A stretch of DNA of 11,189 nt from CAISIP01 sp031383745 (GCA_031383745.1 JANMZX010000131.1:1-11189); one strand, 5' to 3'; numbered from the stretch's first letter, positions 1 through 6,823 are shown. Notes: generated from the sequence alone by a model not told the origin. Translations and numbers: made by a program.

Positions 1-267
1 AAGGTGGAGAACGCCACCAACAACGGCATCAGCGTGGAGACCGACGCGATCACCACCACCGCCGGTGCCTGGGAAACGCTGACCTTCGACTTTGCCAACC
101 CCGGTACCTCTCCCCCGGTCGGTGGCGGCGCCACGGCAGCCCTGAACCTGGCCAACACCTACAACAAGGCGTCGCTGTTCTTCGACTTCGGCCTGGGCGC
201 CGGCGGCTACGGCGCCTTGCCCGCCGACCGCACCTACTATGCCGATGACCTGACCTTCGTCAACTAG
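1..267 (+). CDS. C-terminal fragment of probable secreted carbohydrate-binding-type protein (partial)
   Basis: The reading frame is open from the first base and stops at TAG 265-267, so this is the last 88 codons of a gene that begins outside the window. The fragment is rich in Thr, Ala, Gly and aromatic residues. It has the patterns ISVETDAITTTAGAWETLTF and ALNLANTYNKASLFFDFG, and ends TYYADDLTFVN. From memory, this alternating beta-strand pattern recurs as a C-terminal jelly-roll module in secreted or surface glycan-active proteins; that is family resemblance, not a proven hit. No catalytic residues, membrane segment or sorting signal are visible in the part present. The next gene is glucokinase, which would fit a sugar-use neighbourhood, but a strong terminator separates them. 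Coding status is fairly sure, function is not. Confidence 0.6.
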   Translation, partial: KVENATNNGISVETDAITTTAGAWETLTFDFANPGTSPPVGGGATAALNLANTYNKASLFFDFGLGAGGYGALPADRTYYADDLTFVN

Positions 268-286
268 CGCGAAACCCTTACCCGGC

Positions 287-320
287 CGCCGCGATGCCGA
301 TAACGCATCGCGGCGTTTTT
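287..320 (+). terminator. Rho-independent terminator
   Basis: A perfect 11-bp stem is formed by 287-297 (CGCCGCGATGC) and 305-315 (GCATCGCGGCG), with a 7-base loop, followed directly by TTTTT at 316-320. It lies 20 bases after the stop of the upstream gene and should end that transcript before glk. Confidence 0.92.
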
Positions 321-406
321 CATTGCGGTATGCACCGTAGCCACGGGTTACACGACCGGCAAGTAACAAGAACGGGCACCTGCCGCCGCTGACCGTCCAA
401 CGAACC

Positions 407-1378
407 ATGACCAGCAACGCATCCCCCCGCCTGCTCGGCGACATCGGCGGCACCAACGCCCGCTTCGCCTGGCAGACCCATGCCGGCGCCGCGCCGTCCG
501 ACGTCGCCACCTACGCTGGCGCGCAGCACGACACGCTGCTGTCCGCCATCCGGCATTACCTGGCCGAACATGGCAAGCAGGCTCCACCAGATTGCGCCAT
601 CGGCATCGCCAACCCGATCGTCGGCGACCGGGTGCAGATGACCAACCACCACTGGTCGTTTTCGATTTCCGAACTACGGCAGCAACTCGGGCTGCAGCGC
701 CTCAAGGTGATCAACGACTTCACGGCGCTGGCCCTGTCGCTGCCGGCGCTCCAGCCGGCCGACCTGCGGCCGATCGGCCGCGGCACGGCGGTGCCGGGCG
801 CGCCGCTGGCCGTGCTGGGTCCGGGCACCGGTCTGGGCGTGTCGGGCCTGTTGCCGGCCGGCCATGGGCGCGACATGCCCATCAACGGCGAAGGCGGCCA
901 TGTCACCTTGTCGGCCTGTGACGACCGGGAAGCCGCGGTGGTCGACCATCTGCGGCACCGTTTTGGCCATGCCTCGGCGGAACGCGCCTTGTCCGGACCC
1001 GGGTTGGTCAACCTGTACGACGCGGCCTGCACATTGGCGGGCCAGCCGGTTCAGGCCATGGCCCCGTCGGACGTGATCGACCATGCCCGCGCCGGGACCG
1101 ACCCGCACTGCGCGACTGCGCTTGCGTTGTTTTGCAACTTCCTGGGCGACGTGGCCGGCAACCTGGCGCTGACACTGGGCGCGCGCGGCGGCGTCTACAT
1201 CGGCGGCGGCATCGCACCGCGCCTGGTCGAAGAAATCAGGCGCTCCGCATTTCGCGAGCGCTTCGAGAGCAAGGGCCGCTTTCGCGACTACCTGGGCGCC
1301 ATACCCACGCTCATCATCGACGCCACCATCTCGCCGGCACTGATCGGCGCAGCCCGGGCGCTGGATACGGACGATTGA
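407..1378 (+). CDS. glk: Glucokinase
   Basis: Phosphorylates glucose to glucose 6-phosphate with ATP in the cytoplasm, feeding Entner-Doudoroff or glycolytic routes. The 323-residue product has the usual length of the bacterial Glk family (E. coli Glk is about 321). The N-terminal phosphate-binding loop LLGDIGGTNARFAW is at residues 9-22. The catalytic-base segment VINDFTALAL is at 101-110 with Asp104. The second ATP-site loop GPGTGLGVSGL is at 138-148, and the sugar-binding GEGGH is at 161-165. A glycine-rich GGVYIGGGIAPR segment follows near residues 261-272, as is typical. The start is ATG 407, which places the first motif at the normal distance from the N terminus; no strong ribosome binding site is visible before it. 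It is preceded by a terminator and an 86-base gap and followed by a 246-base gap, so it is probably transcribed alone. It appears intact. Confidence 0.95.
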   Translation: MTSNASPRLLGDIGGTNARFAWQTHAGAAPSDVATYAGAQHDTLLSAIRHYLAEHGKQAPPDCAIGIANPIVGDRVQMTNHHWSFSISELRQQLGLQRLKVINDFTALALSLPALQPADLRPIGRGTAVPGAPLAVLGPGTGLGVSGLLPAGHGRDMPINGEGGHVTLSACDDREAAVVDHLRHRFGHASAERALSGPGLVNLYDAACTLAGQPVQAMAPSDVIDHARAGTDPHCATALALFCNFLGDVAGNLALTLGARGGVYIGGGIAPRLVEEIRRSAFRERFESKGRFRDYLGAIPTLIIDATISPALIGAARALDTDD

Positions 1379-1498
1379 GACCCACCACGCTTGCCATTCC
1401 GGCGACGCGCGAATGGTGCACTTCGGTTGTGATCCCTGCCACTGGCAATCGATACGCGGATCGGCGCCGCGCCGTTGCCCGGCCCGGCCCGGCCAGCC

Positions 1499-1512
1499 GG
1501 ACCGGGAGGTCC
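1499..1512 (+). other. Short hairpin after glk
   Basis: GGACC (1499-1503) and GGTCC (1508-1512) form a 5-bp stem with a GGGA tetraloop inside a very GC-rich stretch. No T-run follows, so it is not a classical terminator. It could end or stabilise the glk transcript, but support is weak. Confidence 0.25.
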
Positions 1513-1550
1513 CCGGAGTGAAAGCGATTTCAAACCTGGCGCCACGATTT

Positions 1551-1564
1551 TTGATTTGAGTCAA
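1551..1564 (+). promoter_or_regulatory. FNR/Anr-type box upstream of hoxF
   Basis: TTGATTTGAGTCAA matches the FNR-family consensus TTGAT-N4-ATCAA at nine of ten defined positions; only the first base of the right half differs. Its centre at about 1557.5 lies roughly 41 bases before the transcription start predicted from the -10-like element at 1586-1591, which is the class II activator position. FNR-type proteins sense oxygen, so this would give low-oxygen expression of the hydrogenase genes. The match is seen in the sequence; its use is inferred. Confidence 0.5.
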
Positions 1565-1585
1565 CCCATCTGCGCCGTCGGTTGC

Positions 1586-1591
1586 TAAAGT
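1586..1591 (+). promoter_or_regulatory. Candidate -10 element of the hox promoter
   Basis: TAAAGT matches the sigma-70 -10 consensus TATAAT at four of six positions. It would start transcription near base 1598 and give a leader of about 27 bases before the hoxF start. No good -35 element is present, which fits an activator-dependent promoter using the FNR-type box at 1551-1564. It was chosen mainly for its spacing to that box. Confidence 0.35.
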
Positions 1592-1624
1592 GCTTGGCAC
1601 CCCATCGCATTCCAGACCCAGCCC

Positions 1625-3445
1625 GTGCCCTCCATTGCCCCACCGCCCGCCGCCTGTGAATTGTCGGCCGAGGACCTGCAGTCCCTGCTGGCGCGGCACG
1701 CAGCGGACCCACATGCGCTGGTGCAGATCCTGCGTGAACTGCAGGCGCTGCAGGGTTGGCTGCCACGCACCAGCCTGGGCCGCGTGGCCGCGGCGCTCGG
1801 GCTGACGCTGGCCGATGTCGAGGGCGTGGCGGGTTTCTACCGCTTCTTTCACACCCGGCCGGTCGGTGCCTACCGTATCCTGTTCAGCGACAACGTCACC
1901 GACCGCATGCTCGGTAGCGAAGCGCTGATGGCCGACCTGTGCCGGCGCCTGGGCGTGGCGCCGGGCCGGGTCAGCGACGACGGCCTGGTGAGTGTGGACA
2001 AGAGCTCCTGCACCGGGCTGTGCGACCAGGGGCCGGCGCTGCTGGTGAACCACCACCACGTGGTGACCCGGCTCGACGCGGCGCGTGTGGCACAACTGGC
2101 CGGCCTGATCCGTGCGCGCGTTCCGGTGCCGCAGTGGCCGGCGCAGTGGTTCGAGGTGCAAGACAACATCCGCCGTGCCGACGTGTTGCTCGGCGAGTCG
2201 GCGGCGCCCGGTGCGGCGCTGGCGGCAGCACTCGCGCGCGGGCCCGAAGCGATGCTGACCGAACTCAAGCGCTCCAACCTGCGCGGGCGCGGCGGTGCCG
2301 GTTTTGCGACCGGACTCAAATGGGAACTGTGCCGCCAGGCCCCCGGCGCCGAGCACGTGGTGGTGTGCAACGCCGACGAAGGCGAGCCTGGCACCTTCAA
2401 GGACCGGGTGCTGCTGAGCCGCCAGGCCGACGCCGTGTTCGAAGGCATGACGGTGGCCGCGCACTGTATCGGCGCGCGCCGCGGCCTGGTCTACCTGCGC
2501 GGCGAGTACCGCTACCTGCTCGAGCCCCTGCTGGCGGTGCTGCAGCGTCGGCGCGACGCGCAACTGCTGGGGCCGTCGATCCTGGGGCACGCAGGCTTCG
2601 ATTTCGACATAGCGATCCACGTCGGAGCCGGCGCCTATGTGTGCGGCGAGGAGTCGTCGCTGATCGAGTCGCTCGAGGGCAAACGCGGCACGCCGCGCAT
2701 CCGCCCGCCGTTCCCGGTGGAGCACGGTTACCTGGGGCACCCCACCATCGTCAACAACGTCGAGACCTTTTGCGCCGCCGGCCACATCGCGCTGCAGGGC
2801 GGCGCCTGGTGGGCCGCCATCGGCACGCCCAAGTCGACCGGCACCAAGATCCACTCGGTGTCGGGCGACTGTGAACGGCCGGGCTTGTACGAATACCCGT
2901 TCGGCACCCGGGTCGGCCGCATCCTCGAGGATTGCGGCGCCAGCGACACCCAGGCGGTGCAGGTGGGCGGCCCGTCGGGCGTGTGCCTTTCGGCGTTCGA
3001 ATTCGGCCGGCGCATCGCCTTCGAGGACGTGCCGACCGCGGGCGCCTTCATGGTGTTCGACCGCCGCCGCGACATGTTCGAGGTGGCGCGCGGCTTCGCG
3101 CATTTCTTCGCGCACGAGAGTTGCGGCTTCTGCACGCCGTGCCGCGTCGGCACCGCGCTGGTGGTCAAGCGCATGGACAAACTGGCGGCGGGCCACGGTT
3201 CGCGGCACGATATCGACGTGTTGTTCGAGCTCGACCGCCTGATGCACACCGCCACCCATTGCGGCCTGGGCGCCACCGCCTGCAACCCGCTGCGCGACAC
3301 GATCCTCAAGTTCCGCCCGGCCTACGAGCAGCGCCTGCAGTCGCTGCATTTCGAGCCGGCCTTCGACCTGGATGCCGAGTTGTCGATCGCGCGCCACATG
3401 ACCGGCCGCGACGACGCCGGCGCCCACCTGGAGAACCGCTCGTGA
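1625..3445 (+). CDS. hoxF: NAD-reducing hydrogenase diaphorase subunit HoxF (FMN and NAD(H) binding)
   Basis: Large subunit of the diaphorase module of soluble bidirectional [NiFe] hydrogenase; it binds NAD(H) and FMN and exchanges electrons with HoxU. The 606 residues match the length of the Cupriavidus necator protein (about 602). Residues 15-165 are a NuoE/HoxE-like domain and about 180-606 a NuoF-like domain. Visible motifs are RGRGGAGF (220-227), NADEGEPGTFKDR (249-261) and GAGAYVCGEESSLIES (334-349) of the flavin/NAD site. Cys500, Cys503 and Cys506 (SCGFCTPCR) plus Cys546 form the C-terminal [4Fe-4S] site. In the NuoE-like domain only CTGLC (129-133) is kept; the first cysteine pair is missing. 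The start is GTG 1625 with no clear Shine-Dalgarno; a slightly later start is possible. Its stop overlaps the hoxU start (GTGA, 3442-3445), indicating translational coupling. First gene of the hox operon, intact. Confidence 0.95.
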   Translation: MPSIAPPPAACELSAEDLQSLLARHAADPHALVQILRELQALQGWLPRTSLGRVAAALGLTLADVEGVAGFYRFFHTRPVGAYRILFSDNVTDRMLGSEALMADLCRRLGVAPGRVSDDGLVSVDKSSCTGLCDQGPALLVNHHHVVTRLDAARVAQLAGLIRARVPVPQWPAQWFEVQDNIRRADVLLGESAAPGAALAAALARGPEAMLTELKRSNLRGRGGAGFATGLKWELCRQAPGAEHVVVCNADEGEPGTFKDRVLLSRQADAVFEGMTVAAHCIGARRGLVYLRGEYRYLLEPLLAVLQRRRDAQLLGPSILGHAGFDFDIAIHVGAGAYVCGEESSLIESLEGKRGTPRIRPPFPVEHGYLGHPTIVNNVETFCAAGHIALQGGAWWAAIGTPKSTGTKIHSVSGDCERPGLYEYPFGTRVGRILEDCGASDTQAVQVGGPSGVCLSAFEFGRRIAFEDVPTAGAFMVFDRRRDMFEVARGFAHFFAHESCGFCTPCRVGTALVVKRMDKLAAGHGSRHDIDVLFELDRLMHTATHCGLGATACNPLRDTILKFRPAYEQRLQSLHFEPAFDLDAELSIARHMTGRDDAGAHLENRS

Positions 3446-4173
3446 CCGACCTGCCTACCCCGGCCGAGCCGGCCCCGGTTTTTGCGCTCGACGGCGAAGA
3501 CCTGCCCTTCCATCCCGGCGACACGGTGCTGCAGGCCGCCACACGCGCCGGGCGCTACATACCGCACCTGTGCTGGCATCCGGATTTCCCGGCGCATGGC
3601 TCGTGCCGGGTGTGCAGCGTCAAGGTCAATGGCCGCCCCGGCGCCGCCTGCACCATACGCGCCGCGAGCGGGCTCGAGGTGGAGAGCCATACCGAAGAAC
3701 TCAACGCCCACCGCAAGACGCTGCTGCAGATGCTGTTCGTGGAGGGCAACCATTTCTGCCCGAGCTGCGAGAAGAGCGGCAATTGCCTGCTGCAGGCCAC
3801 CGCCTACGCCATGGGCATGGAAGGGCCGCATTTCGAGGAGTTCTACCCCGACCGCCCGGTCGATGCCAGCCACCCCGACATCCTGCTCGATTTCAACCGC
3901 TGCATCCTGTGCGAACTGTGCGTGAAGGCCAGCCGCGATGTCGACGGCAAGAACATCTTCGCCATCGGCGGCCGCGGCATCGCGACCCACCTGCTGGTCA
4001 ACAGCGAGAGCGGCAAGCTGGCCGACACCGCCATGGCGCTGGGCGACCGCGCCGCCGACATCTGCCCGGTGGGCGTGATCCTGCCCAAGCGGCGTGGCTT
4101 CGTGATTCCGATCGGGCAACGGCGCTTCGACGCCACGCCGGTGTCGGAGCAGGTCGAAGGCGGGCCGGCATGA
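3442..4173 (+). CDS. hoxU: NAD-reducing hydrogenase diaphorase subunit HoxU (Fe-S electron relay)
   Basis: Relays electrons between HoxF and the hydrogenase small subunit HoxY. The 243-residue product resembles the N-terminal part of NuoG and is close to the family length (C. necator about 234). Cys44, Cys55, Cys58 and Cys70 fit a plant-type [2Fe-2S] ferredoxin domain. EGNHFCPSCEKSGNC (101-115) gives a His/Cys [4Fe-4S] site with His104, Cys106, Cys109 and Cys115. Cys154, Cys157, Cys160 and Cys208 fit a second [4Fe-4S] site. All expected ligands are present. The frame is open far upstream through hoxF, but the GTG at 3442, overlapping the hoxF stop, gives the correct N terminus. The stop overlaps an ATG at 4170, which opens a 17-codon frame leading to hoxY. 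Confidence 0.94.
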   Translation: MTDLPTPAEPAPVFALDGEDLPFHPGDTVLQAATRAGRYIPHLCWHPDFPAHGSCRVCSVKVNGRPGAACTIRAASGLEVESHTEELNAHRKTLLQMLFVEGNHFCPSCEKSGNCLLQATAYAMGMEGPHFEEFYPDRPVDASHPDILLDFNRCILCELCVKASRDVDGKNIFAIGGRGIATHLLVNSESGKLADTAMALGDRAADICPVGVILPKRRGFVIPIGQRRFDATPVSEQVEGGPA

Positions 4174-4223
4174 ACCGCAAGGCCTCGCCCGTGGCAGTGC
4201 ATCACGCAGAGGCTGCGCCATGA
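4170..4223 (+). CDS. 17-codon mini-ORF linking hoxU and hoxY
   Basis: An ATG at 4170 overlaps the hoxU stop as ATGA, and after 17 codons (MNRKASPVAVHHAEAAP) the frame stops at TGA 4221-4223, which overlaps the hoxY ATG at 4220, again as ATGA. It exactly fills the gap between hoxU and hoxY. It may carry ribosomes across to hoxY, or it may be the remains of a longer HoxY N terminus cut off by a frameshift, since the C. necator HoxY is longer at its N terminus. It could also be chance. No function is assigned to the peptide. Confidence 0.35.
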   Translation: MNRKASPVAVHHAEAAP

Positions 4224-4786
4224 CCCTGCCGGTGATGCCCCACGGACCGCGCAAGCTCAAGGTCGCCACGGTCTCGCTGGCCGGCTGCTTCGGCTGCCAC
4301 ATGTCCTTCCTCGATATCGACGAGCGCTTGTTCGAGCTGATCGAACACATCGAGTTCGACCGCTCGCCGCTGACCGACATCAAGGTGGTGGGCCACTGCG
4401 ACATCGGCCTGATCGAAGGCGGGCTGTGCAACGCCGAAAACGTGGTGGTGCTGCGCGAGTTCCGCGCGCACTGCAAGACGCTGGTGGCGGTTGGCGCCTG
4501 TGCCATCACTGGGGGCCTGCCGGCGCAGCGCAACCACCTCGACCTGGGAACCATGCTGACCGACGTGTACCGCAGCCGCCCGGGCCTGAGCGCCGGCAGC
4601 GCGATCCCGAACGACCCCGAGCTGCCGCTGCCGCTCAACAAGGTGCACCCGATCCACGAGGTGGTGCACGTCGACTATTTCCTGCCCGGTTGCCCACCCT
4701 CGGCCGACGCGTTCTGGAGCTTCCTGACCGACCTCATGGCCGGTCGCACGCCCAGACTCGGACATGGCCTGATCCACTATGACTAG
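4220..4786 (+). CDS. hoxY: NAD-reducing hydrogenase small subunit HoxY
   Basis: Small subunit of the hydrogenase module; holds the single [4Fe-4S] cluster next to the [NiFe] site of HoxH. The 188 residues run from KLKVATVSLAGCFGCHMSFLD (12-32) to a C terminus HYD that matches the C. necator ending RYD, so it is complete at the 3' end. Cluster ligands are Cys23, Cys26, Cys94 (VGACA) and Cys158 (LPGCPP), with spacing nearly identical to the known family. The protein is about 20 residues shorter at the N terminus than the C. necator one. ATG 4220 is used because AGAGG at 4208-4212 sits seven bases upstream and no in-frame start exists earlier in the gap. The stop lies inside an 8-base overlap with an ATG at 4779 where hoxH should begin, but hoxH does not follow. 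Confidence 0.94.
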   Translation: MTLPVMPHGPRKLKVATVSLAGCFGCHMSFLDIDERLFELIEHIEFDRSPLTDIKVVGHCDIGLIEGGLCNAENVVVLREFRAHCKTLVAVGACAITGGLPAQRNHLDLGTMLTDVYRSRPGLSAGSAIPNDPELPLPLNKVHPIHEVVHVDYFLPGCPPSADAFWSFLTDLMAGRTPRLGHGLIHYD

Positions 4787-4805
4787 CGTGAAGTTCGATT
4801 TGTCC
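4779..4805 (+). pseudogene. Possible remnant start of hoxH
   Basis: An ATG at 4779 overlaps the hoxY stop, the coupling expected for hoxH, and reads MTSVKFDLS before the sequence turns into repeat-like DNA. The family signature just after the N terminus (a TRIEGH-type motif) and both [NiFe]-binding CxxC motifs of HoxH are absent from everything up to soxB. The frame stays open to 5576, but its Arg/Ala/Pro-rich translation resembles no hydrogenase subunit. The breakpoint position is a guess; at most a few codons of hoxH remain. Confidence 0.3.
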
Positions 4806-4830
4806 GCGAGGCAAAGCCGCAGGCAGCTGT

Positions 4831-4866
4831 CAACGACCGCTTCCGGCCCAAAGCTGACGTTCGTTG
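4831..4866 (+). repeat. Imperfect palindrome just after the hox operon
   Basis: CAACGA (4831-4836) is an exact inverted match of TCGTTG (4861-4866). Inside it, ACCGCTT pairs imperfectly with AAAGCTGACGT around a CCGGCCC loop. Similar ACGACCGCTT-type palindromes occur between genes in beta- and gammaproteobacteria (from memory). It could act as a transcript end or stabiliser for hoxFUY, although no T-run follows. Confidence 0.45.
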
Positions 4867-4952
4867 TTTGGCCCGCGTTGGTCTTGTGTGCGCGTCGCGA
4901 TGTCGCACGGGGCGGCAAAGGCCCGCGCGGACAGCGCGCAGCGCTTCACTGT

Positions 4953-5117
4953 GGCGGTCGGGCGCTGAACGCGCCGACTGCCTTGCGGTGCGCGGTCTTG
5001 CGCCCGCATCGCCAAACTCGCTGCGTTCGCTGCGCTCTCTGCGCTCGGACAGTGGCGATGAGAATGATGACGAACGCGCTGCGCGCTGGGCGCAAGCCCT
5101 GTGCTCCTCAGCGCCAC
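4953..5117 (-). repeat. Inverted repeat copy A of an intergenic repeat family
   Basis: Read on the minus strand, this stretch aligns with 5272-5437 on the plus strand over about 165 bases with scattered differences. Shared blocks in order are GAGGAGC, GCGCGCAGCGCG, CTCATCGC, CTGTC, AGTGAGTT/GCGAGTT, GCACCGCA-GGCAGTC and CGCGTTCAGCGCC. Its core is a hairpin with 8-bp arms, CATCGCCA (5007-5014) and TGGCGATG (5053-5060), enclosing 38 bases. The loop contains a TGCG-rich near 9-base periodicity. No protein is encoded. Confidence 0.75.
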
Positions 5118-5201
5118 AGAGGCGCGCTGCACGCTGTCCCCACGGACCTTTGCCGCCGGGCTTCTGGTATGCGGGCCGTCGGGGCCCGGAAAACGGCGCC
5201 G

Positions 5202-5218
5202 GCTCCGGACCCCGGAGC
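5202..5218 (+). repeat. Perfect hairpin in the spacer between the inverted copies
   Basis: GCTCCGG (5202-5208) and CCGGAGC (5212-5218) form a perfect 7-bp stem around ACC. No T-run follows. It lies in the 154-base spacer (5118-5271) between the two inverted repeat copies, in which no gene is visible. Confidence 0.45.
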
Positions 5219-5271
5219 AACGCCCACCAATTCCCCCGCGTCGCGGCCGGCGGGACCCGGCGCGGGCGATT

Positions 5272-5437
5272 TGTGGGGCGCCGAGGAGCGCAGCGGGCGG
5301 GGCGGCGCGCGCAGCGCGCTTCGTGGTCTGACTCATCGCGCCTGTCTGAACGCAGCGCCCAAAGGGCGCGTAGTGAGTTGCGCGATGCGCCCCGCACGCG
5401 AGCACCGCAGGGCAGTCCGCGCGTTCAGCGCCGGACC
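5272..5437 (+). repeat. Inverted repeat copy B of the intergenic repeat family
   Basis: Partner of 4953-5117 in opposite orientation. The core hairpin has 8-bp arms CATCGCGC (5334-5341) and GCGCGATG (5380-5387) around 38 bases, the same enclosed length as in copy A. Inside, GCGCCC-AAA-GGGCGC makes a second stem-loop. 26 of the 38 enclosed bases are identical between copies. The outer arm bases differ between copies but stay complementary. The sequence style is familiar from intergenic DNA of Burkholderiales genomes, from memory only. It ends about 135 bases before soxB. Confidence 0.75.
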
Positions 5438-5572
5438 TTTCCACCATGAGCCCGCGCCGGGCCCCGCCAGCCGCGGCGCGTGCGAGCATCAACGCCTGCC
5501 CGTGTCGGGCCGCGCCGTCGGCGACGCGCCGCAACACCAGCAACAGATTCACGCCAGGCAACAGGACACCAA

Positions 5573-6823
5573 GTGAACCGCTTTTCCATCTTCAGCATCG
5601 CGCGCAACGCGATGTCCTACCACGAGAACTGGCAAAAGCAATGGCGCAGCCCCGAGCCCAAGGCCAGTTACGACGCGATCATCGTGGGCGGCGGCGGGCA
5701 CGGCCTGGCCACGGCGTATTACCTGGCCAAGGAACACGGCATGCGCAACATCGCCGTGGTCGAGCGCGGCTGGATGGGCGGTGGCAACACGGCGCGCAAC
5801 ACCACCATCGTGCGCTCCAACTACCTGTGGGACGACGCCACACATCTGTACGAAAAGGCGCTGCAGCTGTGGGAGGGCCTGTCGCAGGATCTCAACTACA
5901 ACACCATGTTCAGCCAGCGCGGCGTGATGAATGTGGGCCATTCGCTGCAGGACATGCGCGACATCCACCGCCGGGTCAACGCGAACCGGCTCAATGGCGT
6001 GGACGGCGTGGTGATGAGCCCGGCGCAGATCAAGGAGATGGTGCCGATCATGAACACCTCTTCCTCGCTGCGCTACCCTGTGATGGGCGCCTCGTTCCAG
6101 CCGCGCGCTGGTGTCGCACGCCATGACGCGATCGCCTGGGGCTTCGCACGTGCGGCCGATGCGCTGGGCGTGGACATCCTGCAGAACTGCGAGGTGATCG
6201 GCATCCGGCGAGACGGCGGCCAGGTGACCGGCATCGAGACCACGCGCGGCTCGATCAGTAGCAGGAAGATCGGCATTGTGTCGGCCGGGCACAGCACGGT
6301 GCTGGCCGACATGGCCGGCATCCGGCTGCCGCTGGAGAGCCACCCGCTGCAGGCGCTGGTGTCGGAGCCGCTCAAGCCGATCCTGCACACGGTGGTGATG
6401 TCCAACGCGATCCATGCCTATGTGAGCCAGTCCGACAAGGGCGACCTGGTCATCGGTGCGGGCATCGACAGCTACCTGGGCTACGGCCAGCGCGGCAGCT
6501 TCCCGGTGATCGAGCACACCCTGCAGGCGATCTGCGAACTGTTCCCTATCTTCCGCCGGGTGCGCATGAACCGCCAGTGGGGTGGCATCGTCGACGTGGC
6601 GCCCGACGCCTGCCCGATCATTTCCAAGACCCACATCAAGGGCCTGTATTTCAACTGCGGCTGGGGCACCGGCGGCTTCAAGGCCACGCCTGGCTCGGGC
6701 TGGGTCATGGCGCACACCATGGCGCAGGACCGCCCGCACCCGCTCAACGAGGCGTTTGCGCTCGACCGTTTCAATACCGGCCACCTGATCGACGAGCACG
6801 GCGCGGCCGGCGTCGCGCACTGA
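5573..6823 (+). CDS. soxB: Sarcosine oxidase subunit beta
   Basis: Catalytic flavoprotein subunit of heterotetrameric sarcosine oxidase; oxidises sarcosine at FAD and passes electrons to FMN. The 416-residue product has the FAD-binding motif VGGGGHGLATAYYLAKEHG at residues 38-56 and GGGNTARNTTIVRSNYLWD (69-87). His184 in GVARHDAIAW is the residue equivalent to the His that binds FMN covalently in the Corynebacterium enzyme. GWGTGGFKATPGSG and the C-terminal GHLIDEHGAAGVAH are typical. The start is GTG 5573: it gives the family N terminus (RFSIFSIARNAMSYHENW) and has AGGA at 5563-5566 six bases upstream. An ATG at 5612 would lose conserved residues. It is separated from soxD by 192 bases, unlike the other joins in this operon. 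Confidence 0.95.
   Translation: MNRFSIFSIARNAMSYHENWQKQWRSPEPKASYDAIIVGGGGHGLATAYYLAKEHGMRNIAVVERGWMGGGNTARNTTIVRSNYLWDDATHLYEKALQLWEGLSQDLNYNTMFSQRGVMNVGHSLQDMRDIHRRVNANRLNGVDGVVMSPAQIKEMVPIMNTSSSLRYPVMGASFQPRAGVARHDAIAWGFARAADALGVDILQNCEVIGIRRDGGQVTGIETTRGSISSRKIGIVSAGHSTVLADMAGIRLPLESHPLQALVSEPLKPILHTVVMSNAIHAYVSQSDKGDLVIGAGIDSYLGYGQRGSFPVIEHTLQAICELFPIFRRVRMNRQWGGIVDVAPDACPIISKTHIKGLYFNCGWGTGGFKATPGSGWVMAHTMAQDRPHPLNEAFALDRFNTGHLIDEHGAAGVAH

Noticed and set aside
1595..1608. Sigma-54-like site TGGCAC...GC before hoxF
   Set aside because: The GG-to-GC spacing is one base too short and the transcript would start about five bases before the hoxF start codon.
674..3427. 917-codon open frame on the minus strand across glk and hoxF
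   Set aside because: Antisense shadow of GC-rich coding sequence; both genes on the plus strand have full family motifs, while this frame gives low-complexity Arg/Ala/His/Gln-rich protein.
2932..3441. Long upstream extension of the hoxU frame
   Set aside because: It lies wholly inside hoxF in another frame; the conserved HoxU N terminus begins at the GTG 3442 that overlaps the hoxF stop.
4953..5437. CRISPR array or tandem repeat
   Set aside because: Only two copies, in inverted orientation and diverged, with no regular direct repeats and unique spacers.
4779..5576. 265-codon open frame after hoxY
   Set aside because: The translation is Arg/Ala/Pro-rich without family motifs and crosses both inverted repeat copies; it is open only because of high GC.
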